Made by a program: the position numbers and the translations under genes. A stretch of 64,000 nt of DNA from an uncultured cyanobacterium (GTDB lineage Bacteria > Cyanobacteriota > Cyanobacteriia > Cyanobacteriales > Nostocaceae): the NCBI GenBank assembly GCA_903903925.1, contig CAIVAU010000066.1:17211-81210 (forward strand), given 5' to 3'. Of the stretch, positions 29,217-36,976 are shown piece by piece (position 1 is the stretch's first letter; each line of letters starts with the position of its first letter). The notes under the pieces are model-generated. The model was not told where the DNA came from, ran no database searches, and saw nothing but the letters and a program-made list of their open reading frames with translations.

Positions 29217-30377
29217 ATGTCTCGACCTCTACTTGTAATTTCTACAGTTGGCACAAGTTTACTAACTAATCAAATTGATAGAGATACTGATCCTGATCGC
29301 TGGTCTAAGCGAATACAAGAGACTGCTAATTATACTAGTAAAGATGTTAAATCCTATGAAGATGTTTTACATATTGTTACAGAATTGAAGGAAAGAACTG
29401 AGAAAAAACTGTTTGGAGATAATAGTGAGATTGAAGAAATCAGAGAGGCTAGTGCTGAGCTAAATGGTATATATGGATTGTATAAATTGTATGATAAGCA
29501 ATTAGAACAAGGCAAATCTGATATTCACTGGCTGATTGCTACTGATACATATCAAGGTCAAGTCACAGCAAATATTGTAAAAACTTTTTTACAAAAAAAG
29601 GGGCTTGTAGCTGATATTTATACACCAAATCAGCTTTCTACGGTTAGCACTGAAAGCTTTTCATCTGGGATTGATGAACTTTTAAAATGGCTTGATGAGA
29701 TAATTCTTGGTTATCAAGCACAAGCCAGCTACCAAATATGTTTCAACCTTGTCGGTGGTTTCAAAGCATTGCAGGGGTACGCCAATACCATTGGAATGAT
29801 ATATGGCGTTGAAATCGTTTATGTGTTTGAAAATAGTTTTGAAGTTATCAAAATACCGCGACTACCTATTCAAATTGATTATTCTGTAATTCAGCCTGTT
29901 GAATTTGCTCTTATGGCTTCCAATGCCAGTGTTTGGATTAAACGTTCAGAACTTCAAAAAGTGCCTGAAAGTTTGATATTTACAGTTGGGGATGAAGCAA
30001 CACTAAGCAACTGGGGAAGACTAATTTGGAATAAATGTAAATTAAAGTTTTTTAAAGGAGATTTATTAGTTTTTCCTCGATTAGTTTATGAAAAGTCTTT
30101 TGTTAACGATTATCAGCACAAGAATGTAGATGATAAAAATAAGTTTGAATTACAACAAGTTCTCGCAGAAGTTTCTGCATCAATGCTCAAATTTAATGGA
30201 GACACCACTCGTTTTGATTCAAGATTGAATTTTAGCAGATACCAAGGTGGCAAGATAAAACACATTGATCACTTTTACATAAAAAACACTGGTTGGCGTG
30301 TAAGTTGTATCGCTAAAGATGGCAATTTACACTTACGTCACTATGGAGAGCATGATTATGTCAACAATAACCCGTGA
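29217..30377 (+). CDS. CARF-domain protein with RelE-like C-terminus (Cami1-like)
   Basis: 386 residues. The N-terminal CARF domain has LVISTVGTSLLTNQ at residue 6, WLIATDTYQGQVTAN near 100 and CFNLVGGFKALQGY near 176. The C-terminal 90 residues hold HIDHFYIKNTGWRVSCIAK and LHLRHYGEHDY, a strand-His/Arg-Tyr pattern like the end of RelE-type ribosome-dependent RNases. CARF-RelE proteins (Cami1) are known type III effectors that cut mRNA on ribosomes after cyclic oligoadenylate binding. The RelE call is by eye. A ribosome site TTAGGAG lies 11 nt upstream. It overlaps the next RAMP gene by 20 nt. Confidence 0.65.
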   Translation: MSRPLLVISTVGTSLLTNQIDRDTDPDRWSKRIQETANYTSKDVKSYEDVLHIVTELKERTEKKLFGDNSEIEEIREASAELNGIYGLYKLYDKQLEQGKSDIHWLIATDTYQGQVTANIVKTFLQKKGLVADIYTPNQLSTVSTESFSSGIDELLKWLDEIILGYQAQASYQICFNLVGGFKALQGYANTIGMIYGVEIVYVFENSFEVIKIPRLPIQIDYSVIQPVEFALMASNASVWIKRSELQKVPESLIFTVGDEATLSNWGRLIWNKCKLKFFKGDLLVFPRLVYEKSFVNDYQHKNVDDKNKFELQQVLAEVSASMLKFNGDTTRFDSRLNFSRYQGGKIKHIDHFYIKNTGWRVSCIAKDGNLHLRHYGEHDYVNNNP

Positions 30378-31308
30378 TTATCCGATGTTTGATGTATTTA
30401 AAAACCGTCTAGAAGTTACAGGAACACTCACAACAGTAACAGCATTACGCATTAGTGTAGGTCGCTCCAGTGAACCAATAGGTTCTGACTTACCTGTAAT
30501 AAAAGACGCTTTTGGCAGACCTTTAATTCCAGGTTCTAGTTTTAAGGGAGCATTGCGATCGCGTCTCGAAAGCTTCCTACGCGCCATCAACCCGGATTTT
30601 GCGGCTAATCCCGCGATAGAAGCCGAGTGGTCTATTCCATCCAGAACAATAGAAAACGAACGAAATGAAGTTATTAAAGAAGGTATAGACAAACTGAAGG
30701 AAGATACTGAGAAAGAGTTGGAAGGCGATCCACAGAAAGCTATTAGGCAAGACAAATTGCTGACAGAAAAAATTCTGGCAAAGACAGACTTAATTTCTCT
30801 CCTCTTCGGTTCTCCTTGGCTTGCTAGTAAATTTCAAGTGCGAGATTTAACGGTACTTCCAGAATATTGGTTTGGACAATACCAAGAAAGAGATGGGGTT
30901 GCTATTGACCGAGATACGGAAACAGCAGCAGACGGTAAACTCTATGATTTTCAGGTTGTACCAGCAGGGACGCCCTTTTACTTTAAGGCTGTTGTGGAAA
31001 ATGCCAAAGAGTGGGAACTAGGGTTACTGATGATTGGACTGCACCAATTTGAGACAGAACAGATTCCTCTGGGAGGCGGGCGATCGCGTGGTTTAGGTGT
31101 CGTTTGCTTAAAAATTCAAGAGATGCGCTGGGTTGATGTGGAAGATAACCCACAATTTTTACTGCAATACCTCCAGAAATTAGTGATGGGGGACGAAACC
31201 GCTTACGAAGATGCGATGGATTACAAAGATGAATGGGTACAAAAACTGAGGAAGCATCTGAATAATAAAATTTCTCAGCCAAACGTAACTGCCACGACAA
31301 CAAAATAA
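30358..31308 (+). CDS. RAMP protein, Csm3-like Cas7
   Basis: 316 residues from the ATG at 30358 (MSTITRDYPMFDVFKNRLEV), with GGAG 8 nt upstream inside the preceding gene. It has the classical Csm3 core: LRISVGRSSEPIGSDLPVIK with Asp44 at the slicer position, LIPGSSFKGALRSRL, RDGVAIDRDTETAADGKLYD, and GGGRSRGLGVVCL. It should be a backbone subunit with target-RNA cleavage activity. It is the last gene of the first tight operon. Confidence 0.85.
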   Translation: MSTITRDYPMFDVFKNRLEVTGTLTTVTALRISVGRSSEPIGSDLPVIKDAFGRPLIPGSSFKGALRSRLESFLRAINPDFAANPAIEAEWSIPSRTIENERNEVIKEGIDKLKEDTEKELEGDPQKAIRQDKLLTEKILAKTDLISLLFGSPWLASKFQVRDLTVLPEYWFGQYQERDGVAIDRDTETAADGKLYDFQVVPAGTPFYFKAVVENAKEWELGLLMIGLHQFETEQIPLGGGRSRGLGVVCLKIQEMRWVDVEDNPQFLLQYLQKLVMGDETAYEDAMDYKDEWVQKLRKHLNNKISQPNVTATTTK

Positions 31309-31394
31309 TCGAACAACGCCTCCCTTCAAAAATGAGCGAACGTACAGTAATTAAACCACTGCTTGTATTTGCAGGAAAGCCTTGCCAGCCTTAA

Positions 31395-31422
31395 TTGACA
31401 GAGCTTTAAATTTCAGTATAAT
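31395..31422 (+). promoter_or_regulatory. consensus sigma-70-type promoter
   Basis: A perfect TTGACA (31395-31400), a 16-nt spacer and a perfect TATAAT (31417-31422) lie 76 nt upstream of the ATG at 31499. This splits the CRISPR region into separate transcription units. Confidence 0.65.
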
Positions 31423-31498
31423 TGAGGTAAGAGTTAGAAAAAAATCAACCTTTATGAATCAACCAAGGTCAAATTTCACATGAAAGAGCAAATTAATC

Positions 31499-31723
31499 AT
31501 GAGTGAGCAAAGTAAGGATAAAGTGTACCTAGTTACAGGTGTACGGATAGCGATTGATCTTGATCATGGAATTTTAATTGCAGGAATGTATTCAGAGAGT
31601 CCATTCACGAACAATGACCAAGAGTCAACTTCACCAGTACATCCAATAAACTTTGCATTCACTCGGCAACATGCTGCCTTCTTCAGAGACCGTCTAAATG
31701 AATTTTTAAAGGATGAAGGATGA
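31499..31723 (+). CDS. small hypothetical protein in CRISPR accessory cassette
   Basis: 74 residues, beginning MSEQSKDKVYLVTGVRIAID and ending HAAFFRDRLNEFLKDEG. A strand-like N-terminal half is followed by a C-terminal helix; no known family recognised. It is the first gene after the consensus promoter at 31395 and overlaps the next gene by 4 nt (ATGA), so the pair is co-translated. Its place between RAMP genes suggests a CRISPR-linked or anti-mobile-element role, which is inference. Confidence 0.5.
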   Translation: MSEQSKDKVYLVTGVRIAIDLDHGILIAGMYSESPFTNNDQESTSPVHPINFAFTRQHAAFFRDRLNEFLKDEG

Positions 31724-32205
31724 GTGTAAGTGGCTCAATAGACAAGCGTTCTGGATCAATGAATAAGATAAATACTACTTGGAGTGAAGTTGATATTTCT
31801 TCCTCCTTAGACTTGATGAGATGGAAAGAATTATCAAGTACTGATGCAGTGACTGAAGTGCGAGAATTGGTACACAAGTTAGCTAAAGTAGCCAATGTAA
31901 AAAGGGTAAGGGCTATAGCTACGAGATTTCCAAATCTTCATCATGTTGATTTTGAACTAGAGTTACATTTCAATACTGAGTTATCAGATGAAGTCTGGAA
32001 TAATGTACAAGATTTAGTGATTGACTATGAATGGAAGTTAAGAGATGATTCTGGCGAAAAATGGTATTTTCACGCTCAAGTAGTAGATAAGCTTTCTCTA
32101 CTTCAAGACACGACAAAGATAATTGCAGATTCTGACAACAGACAACGTACAGAGGCTGGCATAAGAACTTGGTTAAGCACTCCTCTCAATTTAGTCATGC
32201 ATTGA
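31720..32205 (+). CDS. hypothetical protein in CRISPR accessory cassette
   Basis: 161 residues. The N-terminus to about residue 30 is Ser-rich and polar. The middle has a helix (AVTEVRELVHKLAKVANV) and strands (HVDFELELHFNTELSDEVW). No motif or family is recognised. The ATG overlaps the previous stop; a second ATG at 31759 (MNKINTTW) is possible. It is followed 28 nt later by the HEPN-like gene, so the three form one unit. Confidence 0.45.
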   Translation: MSVSGSIDKRSGSMNKINTTWSEVDISSSLDLMRWKELSSTDAVTEVRELVHKLAKVANVKRVRAIATRFPNLHHVDFELELHFNTELSDEVWNNVQDLVIDYEWKLRDDSGEKWYFHAQVVDKLSLLQDTTKIIADSDNRQRTEAGIRTWLSTPLNLVMH

Positions 32206-32233
32206 TAACCTCAGCGCTAGCTTTTAAAGAAAA

Positions 32234-32629
32234 ATGACCTGTGACCACTACCTTGAGCAAGCTAAAAGCAATGAACAAGCAGCACGCAGTCTTGAAAAGA
32301 ATCACCCAGATTGGGCTGTTACCATATGCTTTTACGCAGCGTTGCACTGGGTAGAATACTATGCTTGTGTTAGAGGGTCTGATATAGAGCAGGAATATCC
32401 AGGGCGATCGCCCCACGAGTCTCGCCGGGATTTTGTTGATGACCTGGCCAGGAAACTAGGTAATCGTAATTTACGTAATGTGTATGAAGATTTAGAAATA
32501 CAGAGTCGTAAAGCCAGATATCTACAAGGTCTAACTACTGATGCAAGGACATATTACACCAAGAATAAATCAAGAGTGACAGACTGTTTTCAAAATTTAC
32601 AGAAAATCAAGCAAATATTAGATAGCTGA
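32234..32629 (+). CDS. HEPN-like domain protein
   Basis: 131 residues, all helical. HPDWAVTICFYAALHWVEYY and SPHESRRDFVDDLARKLGNR match the core helices of HEPN proteins of the UPF0332 kind. The C-terminal helix does not show a clear R-x4-6-H RNase motif, so it may be a non-catalytic HEPN protein, an antitoxin-like partner or a scaffold. HEPN proteins are frequent in type III loci and toxin-antitoxin pairs. It is the last gene of the accessory cassette, directly before the repeat-like motifs. Confidence 0.55.
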   Translation: MTCDHYLEQAKSNEQAARSLEKNHPDWAVTICFYAALHWVEYYACVRGSDIEQEYPGRSPHESRRDFVDDLARKLGNRNLRNVYEDLEIQSRKARYLQGLTTDARTYYTKNKSRVTDCFQNLQKIKQILDS

Positions 32630-32632
32630 CTT

Positions 32633-32803
32633 ATAAAATCCTCGTAAGGCGATGGAAACGCATATCCCTCAGATACTAACTAACAGTCAAGTACTGTTGC
32701 CAGATTGACTCCGTAGGGAGACGGTTACATTAATCCGTGAGGTGCTGGATGATTAGTTTAATTAATCTCCCATCTCTCTTCCCCGTAAGGGGATTACACT
32801 GAT
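32633..32803 (+). CRISPR. possible degenerate CRISPR mini-array (three repeat-like motifs)
   Basis: Three motifs share a core built on CCCCGTAAGGGG followed by A, one or two bases and an AC-ending tail: TCCTCGTAAGGCGATGGAAAC (32639-32659), ACTCCGTAGGGAGACGGTTAC (32708-32728) and TTCCCCGTAAGGGGATTACAC (32779-32799). Core spacing is 68 and 73 nt, the usual repeat-plus-spacer length. Each keeps a short hairpin although the stem bases differ. The motifs are too diverged from one another for a live array. Confidence 0.35.
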
Positions 32804-32820
32804 TTCTTCAGGAGGTTAAC

Positions 32821-33441
32821 ATGGCTTTCAGTAGTTACAAAACTATCGGTGAAGTCCTTAAAGCATTTCAGGTTACCTACACTGAATTAAATTTCATGGA
32901 TGAAGCTGAGTTTTCTGTCTCAGATTACTTCCGAGAAGATTTGCAAACTGTAATGCGAGAAGGAGTTGTTTATAACTCAGAATTTGCTATTTGCGAAAAC
33001 TTGATTTATCCGGTTTTAAAGGAAGTTTGGAAGCGCTACAGCAGCAAATTTACCTTATGGAGTCATCAATCTCTCAATTATGATGAAAAATTATCAGGGT
33101 TTCCTGAATATATTTTAGCTAAACGTTCTCCATTGGGAAAAGTTGTTTTCGACAAGCCCTACTTGATTTTAGTAGAAGCTAAGCAAGATAACTTTGAAGC
33201 AGGTTGGGCACAATGTCTGGCAGAAATGATTGCTGCACAAAGACTGAATGCAGAACTGACAATAACTATCTTTGGCATTGTCTCTAACGGCGATCGCTGG
33301 CAATTCGGTAAGCTAGAGGCAGAAGTATTTACCAAAAATAATGCTCCTTATAGTATTTATGAGCTAGATAAACTCTTTGCTGCTGTCAATTATGTCTTTC
33401 AACAGTGTGAAGTGCAGCTTAACAATTTGTTAGCTGTTTAA
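32821..33441 (+). CDS. PD-(D/E)XK nuclease-like protein
   Basis: 206 residues. The order of motifs fits a restriction-endonuclease-like fold: a helix with Glu (SEFAICENLIYPVLKEVW), GFPEYILAKR, the strand with E-x-K (PYLILVEAKQDN) and a helix with Q and E (GWAQCLAEMIAAQ). It has a strong ribosome site (CAGGAGG) 7 nt upstream. Similar proteins are widespread in cyanobacteria, many outside CRISPR loci, so its link to interference is unproven. It might be an extra nuclease of this system or a passenger. Confidence 0.55.
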   Translation: MAFSSYKTIGEVLKAFQVTYTELNFMDEAEFSVSDYFREDLQTVMREGVVYNSEFAICENLIYPVLKEVWKRYSSKFTLWSHQSLNYDEKLSGFPEYILAKRSPLGKVVFDKPYLILVEAKQDNFEAGWAQCLAEMIAAQRLNAELTITIFGIVSNGDRWQFGKLEAEVFTKNNAPYSIYELDKLFAAVNYVFQQCEVQLNNLLAV

Positions 33442-33524
33442 TTTTCCTTAAAATATTTTACCTGAGAGCAATTTACAATATAATAGATAAATTTAGTTAA
33501 AATAAAATTTTTGATAATACAACA

Positions 33525-34484
33525 ATGCATAAACGATTTGTTAACCATTGCACCATCGAATTAAGCGTAATCCCTGACGGACCAATTCTCATTAAATCAG
33601 GTAGAGAAGGGGCTAATCCCACCAAGCCAGATATGGAATTTGTCGAAACTTATCATGCAGGAGGACGCTCAATTTATTTACCTGGAAGCAGTCTGAAAGG
33701 AGCAATTCGCGCCCATGCAGAAAGGATTGTTAGAACTGTAGGGAGAGACAGTAAGCCTAATAATTCTAATATTATCTGGGCTAATGACCCGTTGAATGAC
33801 AAGTATGATTACTTGAAAGGCTTAGAGGCTACTGATATTTACAAAAAATCATCTTTTACAGACCAGATGTTTGGCAACACTTCAATTGCCAGTCGGATCA
33901 GAATAGAAGATGCTTACCCCGTTGACACGAAGCAAATTAAAGTTGAAGAACGTAATGGGGTAGCAATTGACCGAGTCTTTGGTTCCGTAGCAGTTGGTCC
34001 TTTTAACTATCAAGTCTGCACGGCTGGAGAATTCCACACCAAAATTCATCTCAAAAACTTTTCCTTGGGTCAGTTAGGTTTAATTGGTCTAGTGCTGCGT
34101 GATTTAAATGATGGTTGGTTTGGTCTTGGTTTTGCCAAGTCTCGCGGTTTGGGTACAGTAGCAGTAAAATTTAATTCGGCTACTGTGCAATATCCTGGTT
34201 GTGAATTAGACCAACAAAATCGCAAAATTCTTCAGATAGGAACCCCAGGAGAATGGGATTGGAATCACCTGTTAGGGGTAGGAGAGTTTTTGCAAGATGA
34301 AGAAGCCAAGAAATATGGGTTTCTTAAGCCAGATAGGCAAGAAACTCCCATTCGTCCTGAAGTAATGAATTTAGGCTTTGGCGTACAGCTAAAGTGGCAA
34401 GATGATGGTGAGTCTGGCGTACCCGATTTGTTTACAAGGGCAGTTCGTTCTTGGGGTCAGCTTTTGAGAGGTGCAGCAGCATGA
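33525..34484 (+). CDS. RAMP protein, Csm3-like Cas7
   Basis: 319 residues. RAMP features: PDGPILIKSGREG near 18, YLPGSSLKGAIRAHAERIV near 60, ERNGVAIDRVFGSVAVGPF and FGLGFAKSRGLGTVAVKF. An Asp (KPDMEFVET) sits near the Csm3 slicer position. It heads the second tight RAMP operon (33525-36667). TATAAT near 33479 may belong to its promoter. It probably forms part of the crRNA-binding backbone together with the other Cas7-like subunits. Confidence 0.8.
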   Translation: MHKRFVNHCTIELSVIPDGPILIKSGREGANPTKPDMEFVETYHAGGRSIYLPGSSLKGAIRAHAERIVRTVGRDSKPNNSNIIWANDPLNDKYDYLKGLEATDIYKKSSFTDQMFGNTSIASRIRIEDAYPVDTKQIKVEERNGVAIDRVFGSVAVGPFNYQVCTAGEFHTKIHLKNFSLGQLGLIGLVLRDLNDGWFGLGFAKSRGLGTVAVKFNSATVQYPGCELDQQNRKILQIGTPGEWDWNHLLGVGEFLQDEEAKKYGFLKPDRQETPIRPEVMNLGFGVQLKWQDDGESGVPDLFTRAVRSWGQLLRGAAA

Positions 34485-34945
34485 AGGGATATGTGTATTC
34501 TAAGCAAATTGTCTCACAAGATGAACTGAAAATGTTGCTGAAAAAATTATCGAATCAGCACAGTTATTACTTTATGCGATCGCCTCACGCAGTCAGCGGT
34601 ATTTGCATGACATTACCCGAAGAATTTTCCACTGCTGAAGGGCAAATGTTTAATGCGGATTGTGAACTACGTTGGAAAAAACAAAAGTCAGGTTATGATG
34701 TATTACTCCTCAGCCGAGTTGAAGTTGATTTAGAGGGTATGCAGTCAGTTCCTAATAATTGGGAAATCTGCGATTTCAATGCTTATTTTTACAAAAATGA
34801 GACTAAATTTCCCAATGGTTTTACATTTAAAGGGTTAAATGATGAAAATATTGAACCAGAAAGAATTATAGGTCAGCGATATTTCAAAGACAAAGACACC
34901 GCAACAGTTCATTTTATCGCCCTTACTGTGAAGAAAAATGACTAG
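34481..34945 (+). CDS. csx19: Csx19-like protein
   Basis: 154 residues from the ATG at 34481, which overlaps the previous stop (ATGA). The N-terminal helix (SQDELKMLLKKLSNQHSYYF) is followed by AEGQMFNADCELRWKKQKSG and VLLLSRVEVDL. This pattern, the size, and the position between III-D RAMP genes fit Csx19 (TIGR03984-like), a subunit of III-D complexes. The assignment is from memory of the family and context, not from a search. Confidence 0.5.
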   Translation: MKGYVYSKQIVSQDELKMLLKKLSNQHSYYFMRSPHAVSGICMTLPEEFSTAEGQMFNADCELRWKKQKSGYDVLLLSRVEVDLEGMQSVPNNWEICDFNAYFYKNETKFPNGFTFKGLNDENIEPERIIGQRYFKDKDTATVHFIALTVKKND

Positions 34946-36011
34946 CACTCCACCTCGAAGACCCCAAAAACCTACACCACCAAGTCTACCCAGTTCTCGT
35001 GACTATTCAGATGGTATTTCACCTAAACCTTATAATTTAATTTCCTTTCCTAAGGAAAAACCAAGGTTACAGCATCCGGTTGGACATGATAAATATCATC
35101 TGCATCTCCTGCATGGCACTTTGTTTCTCACCCTCAAAGTTAAGACTTCTCTACACGTTTCCACAGGTATAGTTGTCATGGGTAGCGACATCGACAGTCG
35201 TGTACCTCTGATCAAAACAATGGTACAGGCAGTTGACAACAAACTTTCAATTCAAGGCAGTTCTCTCAAAGGTTGTATTAGGTCTGTTTATGAGGCAATT
35301 ACTAACAGTACGTTAGGCGTTATCACATCAAGATATAGAGCAGATATACCACCAGAACGCTTGCCTTGCAAAAACAAAAAAGAACTGTGTCCAGCGAGTC
35401 TTGTATTTGGTGCTTTAGATTGGCAAGGATTGATTGATTTCAATGATGCTCAGTGTGAGAATTCTGGCTTTAGTACGGGATTTATGCCGTCTCTATATCG
35501 CCCCCGTCCTGACCAGCGCCGAGCATATTTTGATAAAAAAGGTAAAGTTGCAGGACGCAAGTTTTATTATCACACAATTAGCGCAATTGATAAAGGTCAA
35601 AATCAAGGAATTGCAGTTCAACAAGCAGCAAAAGAGTATACATTTACAACTGAGTTACACTTTAGAAATTTGAAGCCAGAAGAACTTGGTACTTTGTTGA
35701 TTGTGCTAGGACAAGATCCAAAATATCCTATTGCTTTGAAGGTGGGTGGGGGTAAACCGATAGGAATGGGAACAATGACGGTGGAGGTAACAGCGGCTCA
35801 AGTGTTGCAAAACGTTCAGGACTGGCGCGATCGCTACTCTGCTTACACCCCCTCACAAAGCGATCGCCTAACTGGTGATGCATTGCAACAATTCATCTAT
35901 AGACAAATTCAAGCTGCTCATTCTCGGCTGATCCAAACACCGCAATTACAGGAACTAGGTGAGGTACTGCGTTACCCAACTGACCGCGAACCCCCAGAAG
36001 GAATGTACTGA
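34938..36011 (+). CDS. RAMP protein, Cas7-like with proline-rich N-terminus
   Basis: 357 residues. A proline-rich leader of about 55 residues is followed by a RAMP domain: LKVKTSLHVSTGIVVMGSDI near 70, LSIQGSSLKGCIRSVYEAI near 105, CPASLVFGALDWQG, and the C-terminal glycine loop LKVGGGKPIGMGTMTVEV. The last 70 residues are helical and may be an extra domain. It may be the end-capping Cas7/Csm5-like subunit. It overlaps the Csx19-like gene by 8 nt and the next gene by 1 nt. Confidence 0.75.
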   Translation: MTSTPPRRPQKPTPPSLPSSRDYSDGISPKPYNLISFPKEKPRLQHPVGHDKYHLHLLHGTLFLTLKVKTSLHVSTGIVVMGSDIDSRVPLIKTMVQAVDNKLSIQGSSLKGCIRSVYEAITNSTLGVITSRYRADIPPERLPCKNKKELCPASLVFGALDWQGLIDFNDAQCENSGFSTGFMPSLYRPRPDQRRAYFDKKGKVAGRKFYYHTISAIDKGQNQGIAVQQAAKEYTFTTELHFRNLKPEELGTLLIVLGQDPKYPIALKVGGGKPIGMGTMTVEVTAAQVLQNVQDWRDRYSAYTPSQSDRLTGDALQQFIYRQIQAAHSRLIQTPQLQELGEVLRYPTDREPPEGMY

Positions 36012-36667
36012 TGCTGACTAGTGAATCTCTTACAGAAGCTCAATGGCAAATTACCCATGCGATCGCACTGACTTTAGTTAAAGATAATACAGATGTGAAT
36101 GAATTGGGGAAGGCGATCGCTTATCTCCGCGCCTCTGTGAATCAACCTAATGCAGGTGAAAAATTCTTCAAATACCTGAAAACCTTGGTTAATAACGGTA
36201 GACAGATAGGACATAGTGGTAGAACCACTGATTACTACCGCAGTATTGAACGAGCTTGCAATCAATACCTACATGAGCAAAATGCCCATACCATATTGCA
36301 AATATTAGGCTGGGCAGCGCGTCTAATGCGCTACTACAAAGACGCCAGTCCCATTGAGGATTATACCTTACCCTCTACCCCTCTACCAACAAAACGAGGA
36401 GAGCCTCAGGCAGAACGGGCTTCCGAACGTCAAGGGGAAATTGCGGTAGCCGTTGGCACTCATGACTTTACCATTGGTCAAATCTTGGAAGCTACGGTAA
36501 CTGCAATTAAAGGGAATAAGGTGACATACGAAATTTTGGGAACGATTAAACTAACTGAGAAAGAACCCAAAAAGGCACAATTTCTTTCTGAAGGGCAAAC
36601 AGTCAAGGTCGAGATTTTAGACCTAAGGGAGGACGGGAGTATAAAAAAGATAAACCGTTGGCTATAG
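36011..36667 (+). CDS. CRISPR-linked protein with helical N-terminus and OB/S1-like C-terminus
   Basis: 218 residues. The N-terminal 110 are helical (ITHAIALTLVKDNTDVNELG, YLRASVNQPNAGEKFFKYL, YYRSIERACNQYLHEQ). A linker rich in Pro, Glu and Arg follows, then an OB/S1-like RNA-binding domain from about residue 150 (FTIGQILEATVTAIKGNKVT ... GQTVKVEILDLREDGSIKKI). It is coupled to the upstream RAMP gene (TGATG). I do not recognise a named Cas family. It may bind crRNA or target RNA as a subunit or helper of this complex; that is inference. Confidence 0.55.
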   Translation: MLTSESLTEAQWQITHAIALTLVKDNTDVNELGKAIAYLRASVNQPNAGEKFFKYLKTLVNNGRQIGHSGRTTDYYRSIERACNQYLHEQNAHTILQILGWAARLMRYYKDASPIEDYTLPSTPLPTKRGEPQAERASERQGEIAVAVGTHDFTIGQILEATVTAIKGNKVTYEILGTIKLTEKEPKKAQFLSEGQTVKVEILDLREDGSIKKINRWL

Positions 36668-36806
36668 GATCTAACAACTGAGCTGTCGATCCTTCATTAT
36701 CATAGATATAACCTAGTAATTTAGCGATTTCTTTCAGCTTATCTCCCGTTCCTGGTGCAACCCGTGCATGAAGATTAGTGCGATCAAGTTTCTTTCTGCC
36801 AGCCAT
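36603..36806 (-). CDS. small RHH-like plasmid-type protein
   Basis: 67 residues, starting MAGRKKLDRTNLHARVAPGT and continuing with KEIAKLLGYIYDNEGSTAQLLDPIANG. Short proteins of this type occur in cyanobacteria and resemble ribbon-helix-helix DNA-binding proteins. The last 20 residues are read from the antisense of the preceding gene, with which it overlaps 65 nt tail to tail. It may have lost its original 3' end when the loci were joined. It could act as a regulator; not shown. Confidence 0.5.
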   Translation of the reverse strand: MAGRKKLDRTNLHARVAPGTGDKLKEIAKLLGYIYDNEGSTAQLLDPIANGLSFLYSRPPLGLKSRP

Positions 36807-36976
36807 AAATGTTAACCATAATCACGTAAAAGTGGTTTACATATAATCTAGCAAAAGTATTGCATCTCAAGGGTAGCGAAGCGCGAGTAAAGTGAACATA
36901 AATCAAATTCTTCTCTAAATTGAAGGAATTGTGTTAATTGTTTGTAGTGTTGCACAAGGAAGATGGCGTTTCGCGT

